A stretch of DNA of 64,000 nt from Trebouxia sp. TZW2008 (Eukaryota > Chlorophyta > Trebouxiophyceae > Trebouxiales > Trebouxiaceae), in assembly GCA_002118135.1 (NCBI GenBank), contig BDIU01000022.1, positions 124,001 through 188,000 of the forward strand, given 5' to 3'. The notes below the pieces were generated by a model. That model saw nothing but the letters and a program-made list of their open reading frames with translations, did not search any database and was not told where the DNA came from. Position numbers and translations under genes: made by a program. Below are positions 11,767 to 23,800 of the stretch, piece after piece (position 1 is the stretch's first letter; each line of letters starts with the position of its first letter).

Positions 11767-14700
11767 ATGGACGAGTCAGGTGACGCCAGCAGGCTCGTCA
11801 TCAACTCGCATTTCGACTCTGGCAACATAGAGGTAACAATGATGGAACTGTATAAGACTGCCTGTGGTGTCATGGTCAGCATGTTGGCCTTAGACTTGAG
11901 CTTCTTGAAAGGCACCATATGTTGCAGGTTGAAGACAGTTCTGACCCAGGCAACATTCAGCTAAGAATACACGAGGACCCCTTTTGCAAGTCAGATGGCC
12001 GCGCTCACTTCCAGTAAGAGCCTGCAGTCTTATTACGTGCATACGCTCAGTTCCCTGCAGAGCATCAGACACCAGCCAGTTGTCAGCGTGCATGCCTTGC
12101 CAGCAATGCTGGTTGCCGCCACACACAATTTGCTGAATGTGACATTTTTGCAGTTTGGCCAATAATGCTGGTTGCCAGAACACACAATGTGCTGAATGTG
12201 ACAGATTTGCAGGTGGTTCCATTTCAGGCTCACTGGTGCAAGAAACCAGCAGCTCAACTTGCATCTGAAGAATGCTGGGAAAGCTAGTTTTCCACATGCT
12301 TGGTCAGGCTACCAAGCATGTGCATCATATGACCGGCAGTTCTGGTTCAGAGTCCCCACGTCTTATGATGAGTCATCAGGAGTGCTCAGCATACAGCACA
12401 AGCCAGAAATGGTAACTGCCATGCATAGAAGAAGAACATGTTGTTGCCAGCCAGCAAGGCTGATCGCATGGAACATCCTGCCGTGATGATGTCAATGTCT
12501 CTTTCTTGCAAAGGTTCTCTGCACTTGTCTCGTGTGAGAGTCTTGATGTCATATGCCACACAGTTGCAATGACTATGTCTGCCCTTTAGTGCAGCACGGC
12601 TGACATGATACCTCTCATGGCTCAGTTGCAACATTGACGTGGTGGCGCAGGATGCAATCTACTACGCGTACTTTGCGCCTTACTCATATGAGAGGCATCA
12701 AGACCTCATAGCAAAATGCGTCAGCCACAAAAAGGTTCGTCTGGAGGTCCTGGGTGAAACACTGGATGGGCATGACATAGACTTGCTACAAATAGGTCAG
12801 GCAGATTGCATGCATGTGATGCATTGATACGCACGCCATACAATGCTGCAATGGCGGTAGACATCTGCTTGGGGCGTGATGACAGCAGTCTTGACTTGCG
12901 CATGATGCATATCATGCAATTTTGACAGCAACTTGTTGATTCATGTCAATTGTCATGAACTTCGTGCAGCATCGTACATTTTCAAGTGCCTGTAATTGCT
13001 TCGCACAGAAGTTGTAGCATGCCATATCAAGCTGAGTCCTTTTTGCAACACACATTGCAATGTCATGCTTAGGTGAGCCTGGCAAAGGCAAGCGGCGCGT
13101 CTGGATCATTGCCCGGCAGCATCCAGGCGAAAGTATGGCTGAGTGGTTTGTGGAAGGTATGCCATGCTGTAGACTACTCATGCTGAATGCAGGGCATGGC
13201 CTGTCAGGACACACAGCATAACTTTGTGCATCTGCTGCCATACCCAAGCAGCACCTGCTTGCTTGTTGCAATGGATTGCTGTTGAATGCTGACCATGCAT
13301 GCAATGTGCCTTAGCGCATCTGCTTTTGATTAATGTCGTGTTTGGACACTTGACACCTGACTATCGGGCTAGTTACTAGTCTGCAGCCTTGCCAGCATAT
13401 GCAGTGTCCATCATGCTGCGCAACAGTCATGCTGACTATGCCCTACAGGCTTTTTGCAGCAACTGCTAGACAGCCACAGTGCGCCATCATGGCATGCCCT
13501 GGAGTGAGCAGTGTTCTATGTGATGCCCAACATGCATCCTTCAGCGTACCTGCTGCTCCCTATGCTGTGCAATGGTCATGCTGAATGCTCCTACAGGATT
13601 TTTGGAGCAACTGCTAGACAGCCATAGCGCTTTGTCACGGCACGCTTTGGAGTCAGCAGTGTTCTATGTGGTGCCCAACATGAACCCTGATGGCAGTTGG
13701 CGAGGGCACCTGCGCACCAATGCTGCAGGAGCAAACCTGAATAGAGAGTGGGCCAAGCCCAGCCTGGACAGAAGCCCTGAGGTATTCATTGTTCTGCATG
13801 CCTCACAAGTTTAACTGTAAGTCTAAGTTGAGCATGTGTGGACGTGCACTGAGCGTCTGGGCCAAACCTAGCCTTGACAGAAGCCCTAAATATGTCAGTT
13901 TCCCCTTTGTATTTGACTATCTACCTTGCTAACAGACTATTGTAGATCATAAACAAAGCAAAGCTGTTTGCTTATTGAGCATAGATGCCAGACAAGGGCC
14001 AAACCCAGCCTGGGCAGCAGCCCTGAGGTATGGATCCCCTACCAGCATTATCATGAGCAAGCCTTTTCTCTTCGCATTAATCTTGCTCCTCACTGCCCCC
14101 GGCCCCGTCCTCTTCAGATCTCTGCAGAAGCCCGGTATGCCACCAAGCTTCTTTTGATTTGACGCCACAAGGCATAAAGACACCTTATTTTTGTTTTGCG
14201 AGCTTTCTCTGCAAGCCCGCCGTCCATGTTTCTGTGGAGCAAATGCTCAGTGTGTGTCAATGGGCTCTTCAGTTCAGTGTGCATTGGCAGTCACACTTGC
14301 CATTTGGTCAGCAGTTCAATTGCAATTGGGTGTTGGCATCAGCTTATGCTGCCTGTTGACCTGTGGCGCCTCTGTGAGCTATGTACTGCTTGCTGGTGTT
14401 TCACGTCCACATTGAGATGGACAATGCCGGCCATCACAATTGCTGCATCATTTTGGCAGCTCAACTGCATTCAGCTGCATTTATGCATGCTGCCTGGCAA
14501 GCATTAAAACATGCTTGAGCTTATGGTCTGTGTGCAGGTGTACCACGTGCGCAACAAGATGGACAGTGTTGGCCTTGACATGCTGCTGGACATCCACGGC
14601 GATGAAGAGCTGCCATACAATTTCATCAATGGGAATGAGGTATCAAAGTTCTTGTGATTCCAGAACATTAGATACATCAGGCCCTAGAAGCGTCCCAGCA

Positions 14701-15432
14701 CATGCTGCAAGGCTCTATGTATTGCTGTCTGTGCCAAGCGCACGATGTTCGTTTGCTGCATTGTATTGATATCTGTGCAGTGTGAAAGGCAGGCACCTGT
14801 TATAGCAACCACATGCAAGGTTGCATGCACCTGTGTATGCTGTTGCTGCACAATGGCTGATCACATCTGTCTTACGCTCTGTTGAGGCCGAGGCTCATTA
14901 ACAGCTATCAGTGCAAAAACAAACTCTGAATGTGTATGTCTTATGCAGGGCATTCCTTGCTGGGGTGAGCGACTAGCCCAGCTGCAGAAAATTTTTGTGG
15001 AGTCCTTCAAGAGAGCCAGCCCAGACTTCCAGAGTCAGCATGGCTACACCATTGATGAACCCAATCAAGCAAACCTCAACATATGCGCGCATGCGGTAAT
15101 GGCCTGCATCTTGTTGTTGCTCATGCTTTCACATTGCTGTCACAACATGTCATTGAGCTGTCTCATTGAGCTGTCTGATGCATAGCAATTTTTTGACAGG
15201 GACTTCGACTCACAGGCCCTGCTGAAGCATTTATTTGGTAGTCCAGACAATCATGTTTGATATGCAGATTGGCGACAGATTCAAGACACTGTCATTGACA
15301 TTAGAAATGCCATTCAAAGACACAATTGAGCATCCTGACCCGGTGCAAGGCTGGTCACCAGGCAGGACCAAGAGCTTTGGTGCCTCCATTCTGAACCCAA
15401 TTGTTGATACAATACCGTCCTTGGACGGCTGA
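11767..15432 (+). CDS. Short M14 cytosolic-type zinc carboxypeptidase (CCP-like)
   Basis: Nine phase-consistent exons: 11767-11832, 11928-12013, 12213-12411, 12651-12795, 13073-13156, 13597-13781, 14538-14639, 14949-15095 and 15268-15432, giving 392 residues. The N-terminal region (INSHFDSGNIE, WFHFRLTGA, YAYFAPYSYERH) is the beta-sandwich domain of cytosolic carboxypeptidases. The catalytic domain shows RQHPGES (zinc ligands H182 and E185), NPDGSWRGHLRTNAAGANLN, DIHGDEELPYNF (third ligand H275) and TLEMPFKD (catalytic E351). Family knowledge: CCPs remove glutamates from tubulin and other proteins. At 392 residues this is as short as bacterial members and lacks the long extensions of animal CCP1-type enzymes, so its substrate is open. 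Three of its exon edges are duplicated in the neighbouring introns. Confidence 0.92.
12108..12212 (+). repeat. Duplicated acceptor of carboxypeptidase exon 3
   Basis: ATGCTGGTTGCC...CACACAAT...TGCTGAATGTGACA...TTGCAG occurs twice, the acceptor AG falling at 12153 and 12212 (59 bp apart). Only the second AG keeps the reading frame. Confidence 0.85.
13441..13690 (+). repeat. Duplicated 5' end and acceptor of carboxypeptidase exon 6
   Basis: CTACAG followed by a leucine-rich exon start (GCAACTGCTAGACAGCCA) is present at 13443 and 13591, 148 bp apart. The similarity runs about 100 bp, to GTTCTATGTGATGCCCAACATG. The first copy has lost the frame; the second is the exon. Confidence 0.88.
13747..14035 (+). 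repeat. Triplicated 3' end and donor of carboxypeptidase exon 6
   Basis: The WAKPSLDRSPE-coding end with its GGTAT donor at 13781 recurs near 13858-13893 and 13994-14034. Each copy reads close to GGGCCAAACCCAGCCTGGAC, followed by AGCCCTGAGGTAT or a close variant. Spacing is about 109 and 136 bp. Confidence 0.88.
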
Positions 15433-15869
15433 CTATGACTATCAGCCATGAGCATTGAGCCTGTCAATATTTTGAGCCTGTTCGCTCCTGGTTTGTGTGA
15501 CATAGCAAGTCCATGTACAGACAAAAACTTGAATGAATGGTGTTGCTGACATTCATCGACGACAGACATTGAAGACATAACTATGTGCAACTACTGCTCC
15601 TGTCTGACTGCTGTTCTATCAGCTGTTTTACTGCTGTCCGTGTCTCACAGCTGCTTTGAAACTGATTTACTTGCTCGTAAGTGCAGTCTTGGGAGTCTGC
15701 TTCAGACCACCAATCAAATAAATTGATTGCACAGAGACGCTGTCTGTGACACGTTGCCATTGTGCTGCGCTGTAGTGCAAGGCACAGCTAAAATTATCAC
15801 TGTTTCTTTGCAGCATAATTGCAATGGACCAAACATACGTATGCACTGATATTTCAGATACAACCTAGT

Positions 15870-17185
15870 TCAAACATTTGCGTAGTCTCCCAGGCGGAGA
15901 CCAACCGTCATCCAACAACCCTGCAGTGCAAGGAAAGGTGACCATATGTGCTGTCCAAGCTGACAATCAACAGACACACGTCAATGAAAACAGACATCAC
16001 TGATCAGCGCAGTTGACCATCAACAGCAAAGGAACCTGATTGGGACCTGACTGACCTTGTAAGGGCCTTCAGTCACATGTTCAAGACAGAAAGTGAAGGT
16101 GTGAGAGCGCTGTGCAGCATTGCTGCCTGCTGTTTGAGATATGACTTGGACTGACTGCACAGCTTTACTTCCTGTTCTAGTGCTGGGAAACACCAAAGGA
16201 GATGTAGCCTGCATCACAACAATCCCTGCTATCAGGCAGGCGATGCATGACATGCAAGATTATGAGGTTGCAAGCATGCACAGCTGTGTGCCATCAATCA
16301 GCAGCACCTGCCAGCTGTCACAATTTATCAGTGGCCGGTAGTCCTCTGACTGCACCATGGTTGTGAATTCCTCAAGGGATAGCCATTCCTCTTTTCCATG
16401 CCAGCTTCGGGCATGGCTAGGCAAGGGCTGTATTGCCAGAGCACAATACAGCTCAATATACATAACAATGAGTGTTACGCATGCTAGCATAAGCCTTGCA
16501 CATGTGTGCCCCAAGTCCAGTCCTGCCATGCCAACTTGTTTTGGGTGTCATAGCAGCTAAAGCCATTACACTGTGAAGCACAAGGCAGCAAACATGTTGC
16601 ATGCCTGACTTACAGGTCCTGTAACCATCTTTTCACAGCCATAGGGCTTGGTAAACAGGAAGGCCGTCTGGATGCCTGCTGCTTTGTCTGGCCAATCGTT
16701 CAGTTGCAAAGCGTCAAGCTGTGCAGCAATAGCTGCAGTTGGGGGCAGCAAATGAGAGGGCCTGCACCCCAGCATGATGCCATGAGACAGGCTCATAGGT
16801 GAAATGCAGACTGTGCAAGGTTGCTGGCATGCCTGAACTGCTTCTCACCTCCTGGTCTGCAGTGTAGCAAAGCTGCCCTTCTCGTTCACATACTTGGAGA
16901 AGTTGCGCGAAAGGTCTTCTGCAAGCAGCACTCACGCAAGCTGACATTGCTGTCTCGACGAAAGGTGGTTCATAGCTGCCCGATGGTCAGCGCAGACAAG
17001 AAGGCGAGCAGGTGGGATCGTGATAGCGTACCTGGGTGATCAGAAGTACTCGCGCAAGCGGTGCTGCGCCTTGCAGACTGCCGCCTTACACCTTTTGTAG
17101 ATGCGAAAGCTGCTTCGCGTCTGCTGAAGCGGGAAGCGCTCAAATTACTTGGACTGAGCAGACTTGCAGTGCAGGTTTGCACCAT
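15870..17185 (-). CDS. Plastid-targeted DUF4864-like protein
   Basis: Five phase-consistent exons: 17185-17032, 16732-16614, 16427-16308, 16154-16056 and 15920-15870, for 180 residues. The first exon is a Ser/Arg/Ala-rich, acid-poor leader starting MVQTCTASLLSP, typical of a chloroplast transit peptide. The rest reads AAQLDALQLNDWPDKAAGIQ, AFLFTKPYGCEKMVTGP, WHGKEEWLSLEEFTTMV, then HTFTFCLEHVTEGPYK and GCWMTVGLRLGDYANV at the end. This resembles DUF4864 (NTF2-like fold) in the spacing of the QLxALxxND, AFxFxxP, F..MV and GxW segments. The match is from memory, not a search. Function unknown. An upstream in-frame ATG at 17314 exists, but the leader fits the 17185 start better. It converges tail to tail with the carboxypeptidase gene (438 bp gap). 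Confidence 0.75.
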
Positions 17186-18186
17186 GAACGGATGGCTCAG
17201 TAGTCTGCAGCTGCGGTTAATGCATACAAGAAAGGCACAACTTCTTCTGCTGGAGAGACGCACGGATTCAAGTACAGACCGGGGCGTCGACGTTACCTTG
17301 CGCGCAAGTAACAATCGGCGTGCTCAGCAACCGGCAAGGCCTGCTAGGTGACTAAGATTACGTGAACGGTCCATGACTAAACATGTTGTGGCGCTACTGC
17401 GCAACAGCCCTTAATATAGAGTTTGTTCACAGTTACAGGCTCAGAGGCCACAGCTGAAAATTGGGATCATGGCGCTTATGCAAGCAACTAGCTTGTTTCA
17501 GATGGAAGCACAGAAAGTAGCTATGCTGCTGCACAAGTCAGCGCTCAGCATCACAACAGGGTTGCTCAATGCTGAGCACTCTCTGGAACACCTTCATGCA
17601 AATTGGCGGAGAAACTGTCACGGCTCCAGCTCCAGGTAGCTGTCATACGTCAAATCTGCAAGTGAAACTTGCTTCTGCTTGCTTTCCTTCAACTGCAGCA
17701 CACAGAATGGCATGTCAGCGCAGGTGCTGTAACTAAAAAGTGGCAGCCCCACTGTGGCAGGGTGAGCGTTGTGTAATTTTGTGTCCATAGATCATAGTGA
17801 CTGTCAAGTAGCGGCCACCTAGGTTACAGGTGCCCAGATCAAATCAAATATCAAACAAAGATGCAATGCCTGTGAACAAGCAAGCCAATGTGCAATGCCT
17901 CTGACAAAGCAAGACATCTCACAAGCAGGCTGGCAGGGGTCTACAGGGGCTCAAACATGAAGGGGTATGCCCACATTACGTGCGCAAGTTTGTGAGCGGC
18001 GCATGGCAATATGTATTCTAGTAATGTACTGTCACTGATGCAATTTGTGTGGGGGATCTGCCCGCCAGGGGAAGTGAGGGTGTAGAGCCCTGGATGCAAT
18101 GCCCCTGAACAAGCAAGCCATTGTGCAATGCCTGTGACAAAGCAAGACACCTCACAAGCAGGTTGGTGCAGGTAAGTCTGTCGCCA
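17186..18186. other. Region between the DUF4864-like and PIH1 genes; one possible terminal exon
   Basis: The left part (to about 17330) is CpG-rich and is the likely promoter of the DUF4864-like gene. On the minus strand, 17655-17618 reads from a TTGCAG acceptor through TYDSYLELEP to a stop and could be the last PIH1 exon, but its phase does not match the preceding exon without another exon between. A repeated phrase (CAATGCC...GAACAAGCAAGCCA) occurs near 17865 and 18098. Confidence 0.35.
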
Positions 18187-18343
18187 CAGTGGCTTCTTCT
18201 TGTAAGGTCACTTGATGTAAGGACACTTTGATCGGCATGCAATGACTGCATCCTAACTACAGTGGTCCCTCTGAGTAAGGACATTCTGATGTAAGGGCAA
18301 TGTCTTGGTGACCAAAGCAGTCATTACAAAGAAGAAGTCACTG
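18187..18343. mobile_element. Tc1/mariner-pogo type MITE, copy 1
   Basis: Left end CAGTGGCTTCTTCTTGTAAGG; right end, read on the minus strand, CAGTGACTTCTTCTTTGTAA. The inner core (TGTAAGGACA, CAGTGGTCCCTCTGAGTAAG) is shared with the other copies. The flanks are CA and TG rather than TA, consistent with a decayed target site. It begins about 10 bp downstream of the donor of PIH1 exon 6. Confidence 0.8.
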
Positions 18344-20529
18344 TGTGACGTACCTGTTCCATGAAGCCTCTGCAAGACAGATATGGTAGACTGAGCAGCA
18401 GCCGCTTGTTCTCTTTCTCCCAGGATGCCGTTGCTCCTTGAGTGGAGGCTGCAAATGGAAGATGCACGTCCAGTGCTTGGTGACCTGGCGCCTGGATGTG
18501 TACATGCTCACCAGCAACTTCAGCTGTTGTGGCTTCCAGCTGAGCTGCTGTTGCATTCCTGGAGAGGTCCACAGTGACCAGGATGTGCTCTACAGGCCTG
18601 CCACTGAAACTGACTGAGGACGTCATTTCTGCACCGCCTGCAACAGCGCAGATGGGCTAACGTGTGAAGGGTTGATAGCTTCTGAAAGGCGCTCGTTGAC
18701 ACTCAGTGCAAACCCCCCCCCCCCCCNNAAACCCCCCCCCCCCCCTTGTCACATGATGCTAAGCACTACAAAGCACATAGAGTGCTGAATCAGCCGTTTG
18801 TTGATGGGCGCTGGTACAGTGTCAACAGCAGACAACAGGGATGTGCGCTTTCTAGCCTGCTGGTATGCACACAACTCCCAGAAAGGCAGTGCCAATTGAC
18901 AACTCCTGGTATACTTCACACAGATCGTCTCAGAAAGCAGGCAATACAGTCCACTCTCTTTGCAAGGACAATCTTGATGTAAGGACAGCGTCATTGGTGA
19001 CCAATCACTGCATTCTGACTGCAGTGGTCCCTCTGATTCAGGACAATTTGATGTAAGGACAAGTTTCTTGATAACCAAAGCAGTCGTAACAAAGAGAGTT
19101 TACTGTATCGGCTGCTTGTCTTCTGAACAAGAACATTCAAGGAAGCTTCTGACCTGCTGAACTGCTTGCAGGTGTCTCTGCAGCAGATATTGAACCCCTG
19201 GGCGATGCAGCTGGGGGTTTGGACTTTTCTGAGGCTTGACTGGGGCTAGCTGCCGCCTCAACAAGGTTGCTTCTGTCTCTGACTGAGCTCTGAGGACGCT
19301 CAGGCACAGTGATGGGGCGTTTCTTAGTCAGCAAAGGGAACTCAGGATCTTCGACTACATCCCGCATGTCCGTGACCAGAGGCTTCTTCTTCACACGCAT
19401 GATCTGTTTTGTGACGCTGGTGCCCTTATACGGCATTTTGGGTAGCTTGTACTTGGGATTCAGGGTGACGTTCTTCTGCTTTTGGATCCAGCCCATGCTG
19501 AGGTTGATGATGAAGACCTTGAGCTGCCTGTAAACCTAATGCATGCAGCTGACACAGCAGATGTGGGCAAGCACAATTCACAGCATGTGCACAACAGGTG
19601 TTTGGTCTGCTGCACACAGAGCATAGCTACTGTAGCAGACTGATGTGCGGCGGCACCGTGCTTGAGTAGGATTGGCAGCAGCAATGGGGAATCGGGGCAC
19701 AAAATGTGCAGGGACACAGGGGGATATTACTGACTACTTCTGCACCTCAAAGCAATCACAATGCGGCAACTGTATAGCTGTATGATGCTGGGCTGTTCAT
19801 GCCTACCTGAATGCTTTTGCCTGCTTGATTGCATCTTCATTGAAGACCATGTCATACACTGTGCAAGGCTCTCCTTGCTTGTCAACCTCAAACTTGGTCT
19901 CTCCCAGAGATACAGGCAATTCAAGGGCTTCTATGTTTGGCGGTGCGTCAGGAGAGGAGGCAGTAGACTCCAAAAAGGCTTTAGCCTCAGCCGGGATCTG
20001 CAGGCATGCACTCTCGTTTCTGTTGATATGAGGCTGGTTGGCTAGAAGCTGTAGAGCTGAGGAAATGTGCAAAAGCTTGAAAACTGTTGTACCTTGCCAT
20101 CAGCCCATCCACCAGCCATTGGGACCTTGTCAGACCCACATATATTGATAAAGACTTTGTGATTGCCTTCATCTGTGGTCTTGATCACAAACCTGAGTTG
20201 ACATGCCCATGTCTCAATGCATTTGCTTCTGTCACGCTGACAAGCAGTGCAGCGTATTTCTGTTACCCTGGTTTTGGGGTTACCTCTTCCCCGCCGTCGG
20301 GTACGTGACTTTGCTTGCTGCCTGGATCCTGCTGAAGCTGCTCCAGAAGACGCTGCAGATTGCTCTGATCCTTGAGCTCTTCCGGCAAAGCACCTGAAAT
20401 CATGTCCTATCTGAGCACATGCACCATATTGTCAGGTTGTCCTCGACTCGATCAACGTTGAACGGGCCTACCGCCGGTTTCTTGTTGGATCTGTTGCAGC
20501 AGTTGTTGCAGCTGGCTCTTGTCAGACAT
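18324..20529 (-). CDS. PIH1-domain plus CS-domain co-chaperone (dynein-assembly / R2TP type)
   Basis: Six phase-consistent exons: 20529-20472, 20393-20267, 20192-20093, 20048-19807, 19527-19154 and 18637-18354 (395 codons). N-terminus MSDKSQLQQLLQQIQQETG. The PIH1 domain follows: HKVFINICGSDKVPMAGGW, then LPVSLGETKFEVDKQGEPCT, VYDMVFNEDAIKQAKAF and LNPKYKLPKMPYKG. The C-terminal exon has the CS/alpha-crystallin pattern HILVTVDLS...VHIQAPG...LDVHLPF. PIH1 proteins work with HSP90 and the R2TP complex, many of them in cytoplasmic preassembly of ciliary dyneins. I cannot say which paralogue this is. The 3' end is unclear: either a further exon exists, or translation continues nine codons past the exon 6 donor into MITE copy 1 and stops at 18324. 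Confidence 0.85.
18714..18745. other. Poly-C run with two undetermined bases
   Basis: A C homopolymer interrupted by NNAAA at 18727. This is an assembly or sequencing weak point inside a PIH1 intron; its length should not be trusted. Confidence 0.9.
18947..19105. mobile_element. Tc1/mariner-pogo type MITE, copy 2
   Basis: 159 bp between TA dinucleotides (18945-18946 and 19106-19107). Left end CAGTCCACTCTCTTTGCAAG; right end on the minus strand CAGTAAACTCTCTTTGTTAC. These CAGT..ACTCTCTTTG ends resemble pogo/Tc1-mariner terminal repeats. Lies in a PIH1 intron. Confidence 0.88.
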
Positions 20530-20893
20530 GTCGCTCGTGTCAGTTTCCAGAGCCTGCGGCGGCTGCGCCCAGATTGTAAGATCTTAATCGCTTGTGGTTG
20601 CAAGCGTCACACAAGGTGAACAATGCAATATGTTGTTTTGGGGATGACTAGACAGTTTTGGCAAGTTTGAAAGAAAATCGTGATTGCAAGCTCCCAGAAA
20701 AACTCACATAAAGCACAGCATCCAATACACACTAGCAAACATTCCTCTGTCAGAGCTTTACTCAAGCTTGTCGGCAGGCGCACTGAAGCATTGCATCTTG
20801 TATGGTCTCTTTCTTTGCCAACTGACCTTCAATCGCTCACGATTGAACGGTGTCAGCTTGATCACATACATACTTGTTGTATTCAATAACGCC
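20530..20893. promoter_or_regulatory. Shared 5' region of PIH1 and SFI1-like genes
   Basis: 364 bp between divergent start codons. I infer a bidirectional promoter from position. No motif is clear; CpG is moderate and higher on both sides of the starts. Confidence 0.5.
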
Positions 20894-23800
20894 ATGCGGT
20901 TCGGCGATTTCGATGAACCCCTGGTCGATGCACCGTCATGTAACAAGCTTCAGAAGCCATCGAGCAGGTACGGGATTCAAGTGTGCTGAAGGTTCTCCAT
21001 CTAATTTGCTTCTTTAGTCTTTGCGGATTGTCTGCAAGAGCTGTATCTGCTCATTGACGTGCTGCTTTCAACAGGTATCATCAATCTGCTCAGGAGAATG
21101 TGGATCCACGGGTAAGCCGCTTATTCTTCGTCAACGGGCCTCAGGCTCCTTGCTCTCAACCTGACATCCTTGCTTTTGCACCTCAACTGAGTGCACCACA
21201 CTGTGCAGCGGCCTACTCTGCACGGGCCCTCAGTAGGTGGCATCATGATCAACAACAACGACAAGGAGAGCTCAAGGTTTCTACACCCCGCTTCTGAAGG
21301 CACAAGCCAGACTGCACCAGTTTCAGGCCCAACAAGCACAAGTGGCGCAGCACCAGTCAATGCAGGCGTCAGCTCCTATGTAACCAGAAACGGTTGCGCT
21401 GTGGACCCTGAAAGCTTTCCACTTCACCTCAGGTGCATATACACTCAACTGCTTCGCCTCATGTCAGGTGCCCATCAGTAGCAATTCACCTGGCAAGACA
21501 GTTTGCTTGCCAAGGAAGCAGATTGTGATAACAACGCGTTTCTGAAGATTTATTGCCAAGCAAGCATGTTGGTTTTTGCCGGTAATGCTCAAGTGGCTGT
21601 GATTGCAGAACGAGAGTGAATGAAGCGTCGCGCCTTCCTGAGAACTATGTGGACCCTACATCTCTGCCAAAGACATCAAATGCCAACTACCGTGCTTTGG
21701 ACTCTCATTCTAGGAACAGCCGCCAGGCGCCTTTCGCATCACTGAACAACATGGTACCAGCCACTTTGAGTTTGTATGCTGCATTGCATGCTTTGCAGTA
21801 AATGTTTCATGACTCCGTTGATCTCCACATGTACAAGTCTTGCTGTCTGGCAACAAAGGGCCACTACACCAGTTTGGATTTGCGCCTTCAGAATCCCTTC
21901 AAACGTGCGTCCCACGGACTCAGAGAATTCCTAAATACCCGACTGGCCTGCAGCACTTCAAGAGCATTGATCTGTAAATGAAGAGAGGCGTGCATCACGG
22001 TCATACATATGTCTCAACACGTGTCCATATCATTTACAGCACACGTCCTGCCCAGTGCAAATTCATTGCAGGGGAAATTCAGCAGCCAGAGTATTTTGCT
22101 CACAAATACTTCATGAAAAGCTTCTCAGTTTGGTGCTGTGTATTCTTCAGGCTGGTGTTCTGTGCAGCATGTTGAAGAGTGCGCTTTATGCGTGGTGTTG
22201 TCTGCTCTTGCATGCTGCGCACTGCATACACAGCGCATCTGTACTTTAGTCTCAACAATCGCAACCGACACGTGTAACATCCTGTGTAGTCACAGGCACA
22301 AGCAGCAAGCCCATTTATACCTACAGCTGTGACAGAGGTGTGACGTCCTATAAAGTCACAGGTACAAACAGGACGCCCATTTGCACCTACAGCTGCAGTG
22401 CAACTGTGAGTGCATGTGGATGTCTTGTCTGTGCCTGTGCTTACACAGAATGCTACATGAAAGCACACATTATCAGGGCCTGCTGTTGGAGAGATACGCA
22501 TGCTAAAACGCTTCAGTGACAGAGACATGGGGCATGCAAGCACTCCAGCTGCTGCAATAGGCACCATGAAGTGACAACATCCTGCATGCCAGGGCATACA
22601 ATGAGGACATACAAAGGTGTTGCTGGATAAGACTGTGTGTACAAGCATTGACCTTGATTGCAACTGTCATTCTCAGATACAACTTCCTGCGCAGAACCTT
22701 CTTATGTGCAACACGTTGGGTTCCTGCATTGTTATTCTGTGCAGCATTGTGGGTGCTGCGCTGTGTCTGATATGTTGGGTGCTTCCAGCGCTGCACATCG
22801 CACACACTGCGCATCACCTGCAGCGCTGCATAGTATGTCAATGCAAGACCCATCAAGCAAGGCTCCCTGCATGCTAGCAAACTCGCCGCTCTCTGTGTGC
22901 CCAAGCATTGGCTCCCACTGCCTATGTCAGCTTTAAAACTTCATTTGCAGTGTCTTCTTGGTGTGCAGCATGCTGGGTTCCTGCATTGTTCTTCTGTGCA
23001 GCGATGTGGGTGCTGCGCTGTGTCTGAGATGTTGGGTGCTTCCAGCGCTGCTCATCCCACTCACTGCGCATCACCTGCAGCAATGCATAGCAAGTCAATG
23101 CAATACTCATCAAGCAAGGCTCCCTGCATGCACACTCGCCCCTCTCTGTGTGCTCATTTGCAGCGGCCACCTGGTGGAAGGTCTATCCCACAGCCCACAA
23201 CCCTTCAGGTAGGTCAATATCACACATCAGTGTAGTCTATCTCATGCATGCTTCACAACATCCCTGCGTAGCGTGTTTATTGTCACCATCTGCTTTGTGT
23301 TCTACTCTTGACGGTATACAGCCAGGTATGCTCTTCTCTGTGCTGATTCACAAGCTAAGCAGAGGGCAAAGTTCCCCAGCCAAACAGACTTTGCTTAAGT
23401 AGCTGCCGCGGTGATGTGCAGGGGCCACCCTCACAGGCTATGTCCAGCATGCAGACTGGCGGCAATGGCTTAAGCATTAGCCATTACAGGGTACGTCGTC
23501 AGTACAGCCAGCACCTGTAGCAATCGCCTTGCTGTAGACAGCTTCAGCCTTCAATGCGGGTGGCAAGTGAAAGACCTGATGCTGAGGAGGCTCCCGATTC
23601 AGGTCAACAGTGGGACAGCACAGGCCCGCAGCCCAATGAGTTCTTCCAAATGTTGGCTCGCAGAGGGCAGCTGAATATACTCAAGAGGCCAGCAGATGGA
23701 GGGCCTACTGCTGAACAGGCAGTGCCACAGCCAGCCACACCCCCTGTAAGTCACCTGTTGACCTTTCTTTGGTTGTTTCTTGCATGGCCGACTCAGTTAT

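Noticed and set aside
17941..18284. Minus-strand ORFs beside the PIH1 3' end
   Set aside because: They overlap MITE copy 1 and its flank and carry no CS-domain or PIH1 pattern.
22100..22663. A 187-codon minus-strand ORF through repeated sequence
   Set aside because: It runs over a local repeat (GTCACAGG...CAAACAGG units) and is Cys/Thr-rich without any protein pattern.
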